DNA of 5,360 nt. Origin: Christensenella sp. UBA1260. Its GTDB lineage: Bacteria > Bacillota > Clostridia > Christensenellales > CAG-917. Both the position numbers and the translations under genes were made by a program. The first letter of the stretch is position 1, and each line of letters starts with the position of its first letter. Under the pieces are notes generated by a model. The model was not told the origin of the DNA. It searched no databases and worked only from the letters and a program-made list of their open reading frames with translations. Below are positions 1 to 5,247 of the stretch, piece after piece. The DNA lies in contig DBVQ01000071.1 of assembly GCA_002308155.1 (NCBI GenBank), forward strand, positions 1 through 5,360, in the 5' to 3' direction.

Positions 1-396
1 TAGTTTGTGCCTTCATGGAAAAGATATGAAGCATAACTGTCTTTGAGTCTTGTCATAAAACACCGCTTTTGCGATACGCACGCTCGCGTTCCCCCTCGCG
101 CGCTTACGCATAAAAATATTATGTAAAATAAGTATATCAAAAAATAACCACAATAACAATACCCAAAATTGATTTTTTTGCAAAAATTGTAAATAGAATA
201 AAAAATATTTCGCATTTTTGCAAAAAACAGGCGAACTAACGCTATGTTTTTTACAAAAATTGCAGAAATGTTTTTGCCGCTACACTATCGTGGTTCAATC
301 CAAAACAAAACACACACCCTTCCTGTTCTGCCTTGCGGAATCGGTTCATTCTTCGAAAGAGTGCGTCGATTAAACACTTCGAATATGCTGACGTTC
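1..396. other. Non-coding region without a recognisable gene
   Basis: No convincing gene is seen on either strand. Positions 61-110 form a GC-rich patch (CGC/GCG runs, TACGCA repeated at 75-80 and 105-110, and a small TGCG-ata-CGCA hairpin at 70-80) inside otherwise AT-rich DNA. Positions 111-290 are very A/T-rich and contain three near-identical palindromes, listed separately. Positions 347-363 can form a small hairpin (CATTCTT, loop CGA, AAGAGTG, with one G-U pair) that has no T-tract. A minus-strand reading of 32 codons from 111 to 13 has no ribosome binding site and was not called. The stretch lies downstream of the minus-strand CDF gene; the window edge hides what lies to the left. Confidence 0.7.
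175..259. repeat. Three TTTTTRCAAAAA palindromic sites
   Basis: The perfect 12-bp palindrome TTTTTGCAAAAA occurs at 175-186 and 215-226. The one-base variant TTTTTACAAAAA occurs at 248-259. The first and third copies are both followed by TTG. Start-to-start distances are 40 and 33 bases, roughly three to four helical turns. The sites could be binding sites for a dimeric regulator or bent A-tract DNA. In such AT-rich sequence a chance origin is also possible, and no promoter for a known gene is adjacent. Confidence 0.4.
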
Positions 397-589
397 AAAA
401 ACCGCTCAGTTTAGATTAAGAGCGCGAAAAAGCCCGTTTGCGAGGGATGAGCGTACTGACGTACGTGACCACAAGGAGTAAGTAACTTGCTTACAAGGAT
501 TACGAACGACGATGTGGACGATGCGTGAAACGCAAGATCCCCGAACAAACGGGCTTTGACAATGCTATTCGCTAAACTGTGCGGTTTTT
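397..589. repeat. Structured inverted-repeat element E1 (candidate ncRNA or MITE-like repeat)
   Basis: The outer arms are AAAAACCGCTCAGTTTAG (397-414) and CTAAACTGTGCGGTTTTT (572-589), which pair over 18 positions with one T-T mismatch (406/580). A perfect 12-bp inner stem joins AAAGCCCGTTTG (429-440) to CAAACGGGCTTT (546-557). It continues as CGaGGGAT (441-448) with ATCCCCG (537-543). Further possible pairs inside are CGTAC 452-456/GTACG 461-465, CCACA 469-473/TGTGG 513-517, GTAAG 478-482/CTTAC 490-494 and a small hairpin at 522-534. GCGCGAAAA (422-430) and TTGACAA (556-562) recur at matching positions in the second copy at 5115-5235. No open reading frame of note and no clear target-site duplication are seen. 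The right arm overlaps the CDF stop codon. Read on the minus strand, the last arm runs into TTTTT, so it may end the CDF transcript. The family is not recognised; whether it acts as RNA or as DNA is unresolved. Confidence 0.75.
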
Positions 590-1715
590 ATGAAAGCGTA
601 AAATCGCGATCCAAAACTATATGAACGTGATACTCCGGCAAAAGTTCGTGCAATCTGTCATGCACCTGTTTGTAGATCTCGCGCTCGTTCTTTGAGTCAA
701 TTGATATTATGACGTCAAAGTTGACGGTTTTGGTGTCCTCGTCAATATAGAAGCCGTGCGTTTGGATGACTTCCGGAAACTCTTTGACGACATCGTCAAT
801 GATGGATTTTATGCGCCTTGCCTCCTCTGTTTCGTCGTGTTTCGCGTAGACTCCAACGGTCATGATTGTGTGGTATTTTTCATAGCACATATAGGCGATT
901 CCGCGCTCCAAACGCTGAATCTCCTTGGCAGTCATGGCGTCGTCAACCTCAACGTGCACGCTGGCAATGTTGCGGTCTATGCCATAGTTGTTGACAATGA
1001 GGTCGTATACTCCGTATACGCCCGGTATTTCAAGCAAGTCTTTGGTCATGTTTTCAACAAACTCTTTGTCCGTACGCTCGCCCACGATTTTGGATGCAGA
1101 CTCTCTGAAAACGTCAACGGCGGTCTTCAAAATGAACAAGCCGATTGCAATACCGATATAGCCTTCAAGGTGCACGCCCGTCGTGTAGGAAACGATTGCG
1201 CCGACAAGAGTACCTGCCGTGAGTGCAACGTCCAAAAGAGCATCAATCCCGCTCGCCTTCAAAACGTCGCTGTTGAGCTTTTTGGCTCTAAACCAGAAGA
1301 ACAGCCCCAAGAAGACTTTGACCGCGATTGCGATTGCGATGATTATGAATGAATAGATTTCATAAACCGGCTCTTCGTGGTTTACAAGGCTCGTGATTGA
1401 CTCGTATATAGCAAGCGCGCCCGCAACGAAGATTATCATTGCAATTATTGCGGATGTAATGAACTCCGCCCTGCCGTGCCCGTACGGGTGCTTTTTGTCC
1501 GGGCGTTTGTTGGAAATCTTGGTGCCGATTATGGTGACAACACTGCTGAGTGCGTCCGTCAAGTTGTTGACTGCGTCCGTGATGATGGAAATCGAATGCG
1601 CAAACACGCCGACAATGATTTTGCCCACGACAAGCAAGACGTTGCCGCCAATGCCCACAAAACTGGTTTTTATTATGCTTTTTTCACGCTTAACAAGCTT
1701 GTCTTGTTCTTCCAT
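588..1715 (-). CDS. Cation diffusion facilitator (CDF) family transporter, possibly Mn2+
   Basis: This is a 375-residue membrane protein of the CDF family, which exports divalent metal ions from the cytoplasm in exchange for protons. About six membrane segments are visible (near residues 15-40, 42-64, 85-107, 118-143, 156-178 and 182-204). The family loop motif HPYGHGRAE is at 76-84. The membrane metal site appears to be N50/D54 in TM2 (DAVNNLTD) and D158/D162 in TM5 (DALLD). This Asn-Asp-Asp-Asp set resembles manganese CDFs such as streptococcal MntE more than the His-containing zinc type, but selectivity is inferred. The cytoplasmic tail is long: a first dimerisation domain (about 212-293) is followed by a second similar alpha/beta domain (about 296-373), making the protein longer than the roughly 300-residue members. 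The start is supported by GGTGA three bases upstream. It lies 31 bases after the lipoprotein gene and is probably its operon partner. Confidence 0.93.
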   Translation of the reverse strand: MEEQDKLVKREKSIIKTSFVGIGGNVLLVVGKIIVGVFAHSISIITDAVNNLTDALSSVVTIIGTKISNKRPDKKHPYGHGRAEFITSAIIAMIIFVAGALAIYESITSLVNHEEPVYEIYSFIIIAIAIAVKVFLGLFFWFRAKKLNSDVLKASGIDALLDVALTAGTLVGAIVSYTTGVHLEGYIGIAIGLFILKTAVDVFRESASKIVGERTDKEFVENMTKDLLEIPGVYGVYDLIVNNYGIDRNIASVHVEVDDAMTAKEIQRLERGIAYMCYEKYHTIMTVGVYAKHDETEEARRIKSIIDDVVKEFPEVIQTHGFYIDEDTKTVNFDVIISIDSKNEREIYKQVHDRLHELLPEYHVHIVLDRDFTLS

Positions 1716-1746
1716 AATTCACCAAAACAGATATTCTAATGCCTAT

Positions 1747-4524
1747 TTATGTCCCGTAGTGAACATAATATAGATCGGTGTTAGGAATATGATACACTGT
1801 CAAATTTACCACCGACAAGTATGATTCGTCTTCTGTTTTGACTTGGAACCATACCCAATCGTGAACCATGCTGTAATTTTTGAGCGCTATCGCCTGGTCT
1901 TTGCTCTCAATCAAGAGCGAAACTTTGTCGCCTGCAATATTGAGGACGATTTCCGTGTCGGCATACGGGTCGTAAGCGTAGTTTGCGACAGGTTGCGCCA
2001 TACTGCTTGCGTGGTTTGCTTCAATCGCCTCATCCGTCACCAAGAAGTATGCGTAGGTGAGCGTCTCCTGCGTTCCGCCATCCCCTGGGATGGGCAAAGT
2101 ATTGTCGCCCCAAGTGCAATCCACAACAAACCATTCTCTTATGCCATCTCCGTCAACGTCAACAAGCACCTTATTCCAAGCGTGCCCTTGATCTGGGTCT
2201 CCATTTACATAACCAATAACCCTAATAGCCTTTATGCCCTCCATGCCACAGAGGAGTGCAAATGCCTTGGACTTGCCGTCACAGACGGCACGGGCATCCC
2301 AGCCGCTCTTGCTGTCAATGCTGACAAAATTGAACACACCTTCAAGATAATAACCGTATAAACCTACAGATGTTCTATAATCATCCTCGTCTTCTACAAC
2401 AAACCCTGCCGTGCCGTAATCATATACAACGTCGTTGACAAGCCAATCGTATATAACTTTGACCTTATCGAGTTCAGACATATCTTTACCAATATATTTG
2501 AGAAGCACGGATCTTGCCTTAAAATAAAGAGACTCAAGTGCATCTCCTGCTGCATTGTCTTCAAATATAGGCTTGTATCCCCACATCACCGCACGCATAA
2601 GTTGATTGCTGTTCTTGACGAGCATAGTTTCTGTAAAATCATCTGAAGGGACTTTTGAACGCTTGTTTTCATGATCTACTTCAGAATATCTAACATAAAC
2701 ATTTCTTTGTTCCATTGGTGTTGCTGGTGTATATGCGGTTGTCGGCTCGCCAAGAATTGAGGAGTCAGACAAATAAATCTTCGTGTTCCCGCTCGTACCT
2801 ATTGAAGCAGACCCAGACTCGTCGATACCTTGTTCCAAAGCAATTGATATTGCCGCTTCTGGGTTCCCTTTTTGAATAAATGCATTCGTAGTATTGGCTC
2901 CGTCTCTCCACTTGCTTGGTGCAAGATACACTTGATGAACATTCGCGCCTTCTGCATCTGCAGAAGTTGCGTGCGTTGACACCAAGTAGCCAATGAAAAT
3001 GTTGAGTTCTTCTTGATTGTTAATATAGTGATCTTGCGGATTACCATCCCAAATGAACGGAGCTTTTGCAGAATTAATCGCATAGCTTCTTGCGCTAAAA
3101 TGATCGCTTGTCAATATGTAGATAATGACGGAACGGCTCGGGATGTTCTCCGCTGTTGCAGTGATTACGTTTTTGCCATAGCGTAGCGTCTCTGTCAAGA
3201 CACTGCTTGTTTCGGCAAATGTTTTTGTCCCCGCGCTGTCTCTGACCGTCCACGTAATAGGAGCCGTTATATTTGCTCCACTCGGCAATATGTTTGCTGT
3301 AACGGTCACTTCCGCCGTATCCCATTCATTGTCCACAATACGCTTATAGGTCGTGTTGGCAATCACTTGTTTGACATTTGAATCCATTGTGACCGCAAGA
3401 TTGACTCTATCAATTGGCAAATACTCAACTACAAACGAAAGTTTGATTGACACGGACATCGTCACTTGGCTGCCGAATCTTCCGATCAACTTGACCGTCT
3501 TTTCGCAGGCGGAAGATATGTCGCTCACGTCAAACGTAAACGTCTTTGACGTTTCGCCAACTTGTTGGACATCATCAACCGACCATGTGAATGTGACGAG
3601 ATCTTCGGGGATTTCATCCTCGTTCCAAACAGCGGTCAAAACAACGTTTTCAAGCCCGTCGTTGATGTTTTGTTGCACCATGCCTTGCGCAATCGTGTGC
3701 GAAGTGCAATCAATTGAGTTGACAATGAGAGTTGACTCAACAAACTTGACTTTTGCTGTGTTTGTGCTTGGGATGTCTTCATCCAGCTTCAAAACAGCCC
3801 AAAACTCATATTTTGCAATGCTTCTTGAAGAAATTGTAAAGTTGATGCTATCTCCCGCCCCTTCAAGTTGTCTTTGGACGCCATCCTCTTTGACATACCA
3901 CTCATAGACAGGGCTGATTATTGTTTGTCCGCCAAGATTTACGGACACAGCGAATTGTTTGCCATATTTTGCGCCGACGTAACCGTCTGAATCCGCCGCA
4001 CTCGTGCCCGACGTTTCAACTGTGAACGAAATTGAAGGTGCCGGTGGATCTCCACCTTCGCCGCCTCCGCCTTCGCCGCCTTCACCGCCACCTTGACCGC
4101 CGCCACCGCTTGGTCTTGCGACGATGATGATTTTGATGCTATTTGAGCTTTGAACGCTGTTTGCCGAAGCAGAATACTCAATCGTTGCTCCAACAGAACC
4201 GCTCAAAGAGGTTGTCAAAGTTGCGGCAGTTTGACCGCTGACTTCCTGCTTTTCGCCACCGTTTTGCGAAGCAAACCATTTTATAGTCGGGTTGTTGATG
4301 AGAAGCTTGTTGTTCCAGCTGACCGTAAGCGTAAAGCTCTCGCCGGAATAAATCTCATATATGCCGTCGCCGTTTGAATCGGCAAGTCCTGACGTCGCTT
4401 CAACGTTTACACTTGTGATCTTTGTCATGCCGTCAAAGAAGTTGCATGCGGACAAAGTGAGCGCAAGCGCCAAAACAAGCGCGACAATCAAAGATATCCT
4501 TGCAATTTTGGATTTTGAACTCAT
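1747..4524 (-). CDS. Ig-like repeat lipoprotein with transglutaminase-like domain
   Basis: The 925-residue protein is predicted to be secreted and lipid-anchored: a basic N-terminus and hydrophobic stretch end in lipobox LSAC, with Cys27 as the modified residue. Two Ig-like beta domains (about 36-136 and 164-265) flank a Gly/Glu linker (138-163). Two more follow (about 266-368 and 370-472). Each has a core Trp (W83, W209, W314, W425). A less recognisable region (about 475-640) leads to a transglutaminase-like domain beginning around IYDWLV (691-696). The triad is Cys748 (AVCDGKSKAF), His781 (GHAWN) and Asp802 (VVDCTWGD). Calcium-loop-like Asp-rich motifs occur at 49-57 and just before Asp802. 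The fold suggests a thiol enzyme acting on proteins or peptides at the cell surface; the substrate is unknown. An in-frame ATG at 4584 is rejected as the start because it lies inside the -10 box; the ATG at 4524 follows a purine-rich ribosome binding site. Confidence 0.9.
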   Translation of the reverse strand: MSSKSKIARISLIVALVLALALTLSACNFFDGMTKITSVNVEATSGLADSNGDGIYEIYSGESFTLTVSWNNKLLINNPTIKWFASQNGGEKQEVSGQTAATLTTSLSGSVGATIEYSASANSVQSSNSIKIIIVARPSGGGGQGGGEGGEGGGGEGGDPPAPSISFTVETSGTSAADSDGYVGAKYGKQFAVSVNLGGQTIISPVYEWYVKEDGVQRQLEGAGDSINFTISSRSIAKYEFWAVLKLDEDIPSTNTAKVKFVESTLIVNSIDCTSHTIAQGMVQQNINDGLENVVLTAVWNEDEIPEDLVTFTWSVDDVQQVGETSKTFTFDVSDISSACEKTVKLIGRFGSQVTMSVSIKLSFVVEYLPIDRVNLAVTMDSNVKQVIANTTYKRIVDNEWDTAEVTVTANILPSGANITAPITWTVRDSAGTKTFAETSSVLTETLRYGKNVITATAENIPSRSVIIYILTSDHFSARSYAINSAKAPFIWDGNPQDHYINNQEELNIFIGYLVSTHATSADAEGANVHQVYLAPSKWRDGANTTNAFIQKGNPEAAISIALEQGIDESGSASIGTSGNTKIYLSDSSILGEPTTAYTPATPMEQRNVYVRYSEVDHENKRSKVPSDDFTETMLVKNSNQLMRAVMWGYKPIFEDNAAGDALESLYFKARSVLLKYIGKDMSELDKVKVIYDWLVNDVVYDYGTAGFVVEDEDDYRTSVGLYGYYLEGVFNFVSIDSKSGWDARAVCDGKSKAFALLCGMEGIKAIRVIGYVNGDPDQGHAWNKVLVDVDGDGIREWFVVDCTWGDNTLPIPGDGGTQETLTYAYFLVTDEAIEANHASSMAQPVANYAYDPYADTEIVLNIAGDKVSLLIESKDQAIALKNYSMVHDWVWFQVKTEDESYLSVVNLTVYHIPNTDLYYVHYGT
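4051..4110 (-). repeat. Gly/Glu low-complexity coding repeat in the lipoprotein
   Basis: This segment encodes residues 139-158, almost only Gly with interspersed Glu and one Gln, built from GGN and GAA codons. It joins the first and second Ig-like domains and is bounded by Pro residues (P138 and P160-P161). It is most likely a flexible spacer. Its repetitive codons make it prone to slippage, so its length may vary between strains. Confidence 0.8.
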
Positions 4525-4529
4525 AAGTT

Positions 4530-4561
4530 CCCTTCCCCCTCCCGCGCGAGCACCCTCGCGC
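4530..4561 (-). promoter_or_regulatory. Leader hairpin and ribosome binding site of the lipoprotein gene
   Basis: On the minus strand a perfect 7-bp GC hairpin (GCGCGAG, loop GGTG, CTCGCGC; 4544-4561) abuts a purine run GGGAGGGGGAAGGG (4530-4543). That run serves as the ribosome binding site and ends 5 bases before the ATG at 4524. The stem lies within the predicted leader of about 50 bases. Its location next to the binding site could affect translation or mRNA stability; this is inference. No T-tract follows, so it is not a terminator. Confidence 0.65.
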
Positions 4562-4582
4562 CGAAGATTTTGTGTTAATAAC

Positions 4583-4611
4583 ATTTTATTTCATAAAATA
4601 AATATTGTCAA
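4583..4611 (-). promoter_or_regulatory. Near-consensus sigma-A promoter of the lipoprotein/CDF unit
   Basis: The minus strand reads TTGACA (4606-4611), a 17-base spacer, then TAAAAT (4583-4588). This is a perfect -35 box and a 5/6 -10 box at optimal spacing. The expected transcription start is near 4576, giving a leader of about 50 bases before the ATG at 4524. The ATG at 4584 overlaps the -10 box, which excludes it as the translation start from this promoter. The strength of the match suggests solid constitutive expression unless a repressor acts here. Confidence 0.85.
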
Positions 4612-4627
4612 TATTAGAAAAACAAAG

Positions 4628-4656
4628 ATGACAAATCCCCTCTTTTGTGTTAAACT
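4628..4656 (+). promoter_or_regulatory. Probable promoter of mrnC, giving a leaderless transcript
   Basis: ATGACA (4628-4633, 5/6 to TTGACA), a 17-base spacer and TAAACT (4651-4656, 4/6 to TATAAT) point toward mrnC. The -10 box ends six bases before the ATG at 4663, so the expected start of transcription falls at or beside the first base of the start codon. No Shine-Dalgarno sequence lies between. The promoter is back to back with the lipoprotein promoter, with the two -35 boxes 16 bases apart. Confidence 0.6.
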
Positions 4657-4662
4657 ACTCTC

Positions 4663-5082
4663 ATGGCAAACGATTTTTCTTTTAAACTTGAAAAACCAAT
4701 CTCCAAAGAGGAGGCACTCGCCCTTCATCCAATGGCGCTCGCATTCATTGGCGACGCGGTGCAAAGCTTGTATGCTCGCACTCGTGTGACGGTGGGAAGA
4801 ACAAGCAAGACGGGCACGCTCCATCAAGAAGTAATCAAGGTCGTCAGCGCAATATCTCAAGCCGCCGAAGCGGACAAGTTGCTCCCTCTCTTTGACGAAA
4901 CCGAACAAGACATCTTCAGGCGCGCAAGAAACTGCAAGATCCAAACCTCGGCAAAGCACGCCGATATGAGCGAATATCGCCGCGCAAGCGGACTTGAAGC
5001 AGTGTTTGGCTATCTCTTCCTCATTGGAAATGAGGAAAGACTTGACTACTTTTTGTCTTCCTGCTTTGACGACAAAAATTGA
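4663..5082 (+). CDS. mrnC: Mini-ribonuclease III
   Basis: At 139 residues, this is an RNase III catalytic domain without a double-stranded-RNA-binding domain, the length expected of the family (B. subtilis MrnC is about 143). In B. subtilis the dimeric enzyme matures the ends of 23S rRNA precursor in the assembling 50S subunit. Visible motifs are ALAFIGDAV (26-33) with the metal-binding Asp31, LHQEVIKVVSAISQA (53-67), the RRARN segment (86-90), and ADMSEYRRASGLEAVFGYLFL (starting at 100) with Glu112. Where B. subtilis has Phe-Glu after IGDAI, this protein has Gln34-Ser35, a mild departure. The start at 4663 fits family N-terminal length. A strong GAGGAGG lies inside the gene near 4707-4713, but it is about 18 bases from the next ATG (4732), too far, and that start would clip the domain. 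No Shine-Dalgarno precedes 4663. rlmB follows, as is usual, but 165 bases away. Confidence 0.93.
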   Translation: MANDFSFKLEKPISKEEALALHPMALAFIGDAVQSLYARTRVTVGRTSKTGTLHQEVIKVVSAISQAAEADKLLPLFDETEQDIFRRARNCKIQTSAKHADMSEYRRASGLEAVFGYLFLIGNEERLDYFLSSCFDDKN

Positions 5083-5114
5083 GTTTTAGAAAAACAATTT
5101 TAAAGAATAAAAAA

Positions 5115-5235
5115 GACCGCTCACATTGAGATGAGATGCGCGAAAACTGCGCACGCAAACCACCCAATGTACACAAGCGTACATGGTGGCGAGCACCCGC
5201 AAAGTTGACAAAGCAGGTCGCTCAATTGTGCGGTC
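5115..5235. repeat. Structured inverted-repeat element E2, second copy of the E1 family
   Basis: The outer arms GACCGCTCACATTGAG (5115-5130) and CTCAATTGTGCGGTC (5221-5235) pair over 14 base pairs, with a T-T mismatch (5121/5229) and one bulged C (5124). GCGCGAAAA (5138-5146) and TTGACAA (5205-5211) sit at the same distances from the arms as in the copy at 397-589. The interior is shorter (about 58 bases against 125). Its main feature is a long hairpin: CCACC (5160-5164) and ATGTAC (5167-5172) pair with GTACAT (5179-5184) and GGTGG (5185-5189). A second possible hairpin is TGCGC 5137-5141/GCGCA 5149-5153. The element lies in the mrnC-rlmB gap and ends two bases before the rlmB ribosome binding site, so it would be in the rlmB leader on read-through. 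Read on the minus strand, the final arm is followed by six Ts. No coding capacity or clear target duplication is visible. Confidence 0.75.
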
Positions 5236-5237
5236 GT

Positions 5238-5243
5238 AAGGAA
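5238..5243 (+). promoter_or_regulatory. Ribosome binding site of rlmB
   Basis: AAGGAA lies four bases before the ATG at 5248, a slightly short spacing. It begins two bases after the right arm of element E2, so folding of that element could influence access to it. Confidence 0.6.
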
Positions 5244-5247
5244 ATAA

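Noticed and set aside
61..110. Third, degenerate copy of the E1/E2 family, suggested by ACCGCT at 62-67
   Set aside because: Only the six-base start matches. GCGCGAAAA, TTGACAA and a pairing right arm are all missing.
13..111. Minus-strand reading of 32 codons starting MRKRARGNAS
   Set aside because: No ribosome binding site precedes the ATG (only A/T-rich sequence), and no homology is recognised. The GC-rich start looks like a low-complexity palindromic patch rather than coding DNA.
260..288. Possible plus-strand promoter TTGCAG-17-CACTAT upstream of element E1
   Set aside because: The -10 box matches only 3/6 positions, and it lies over 100 bases from E1 with no known gene to serve. It is not better than chance in this AT-rich DNA.
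756..1352. Open reading frame on the plus strand opposite the CDF gene
   Set aside because: It is the antisense shadow of a clear CDF transporter; its translation has no recognisable motif and no ribosome binding site.
3353..3907. Open reading frame of 184 codons on the plus strand opposite the lipoprotein gene
   Set aside because: It is antisense to Ig-like repeats with no family resemblance; it reflects codon bias of the real gene.
4525..4584. A 20-codon N-terminal extension of the lipoprotein from the ATG at 4584
   Set aside because: That ATG overlaps the -10 box of the promoter. The extension also places Arg/Gly-rich sequence before the signal peptide, while the ATG at 4524 has a good ribosome binding site.
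5066..5107. Separate promoter for rlmB near TTGACG or TTGAGT at the end of mrnC
   Set aside because: No acceptable -10 box is found at 16-18 bases from either hexamer, so read-through from mrnC is the simpler view.
5205..5233. TTGACA inside E2 (and at 556-561 in E1) as a -35 box
   Set aside because: No -10-like hexamer lies 16-18 bases downstream; that position holds GC-rich arm sequence in both copies. The motif is better seen as a conserved linker of the element.
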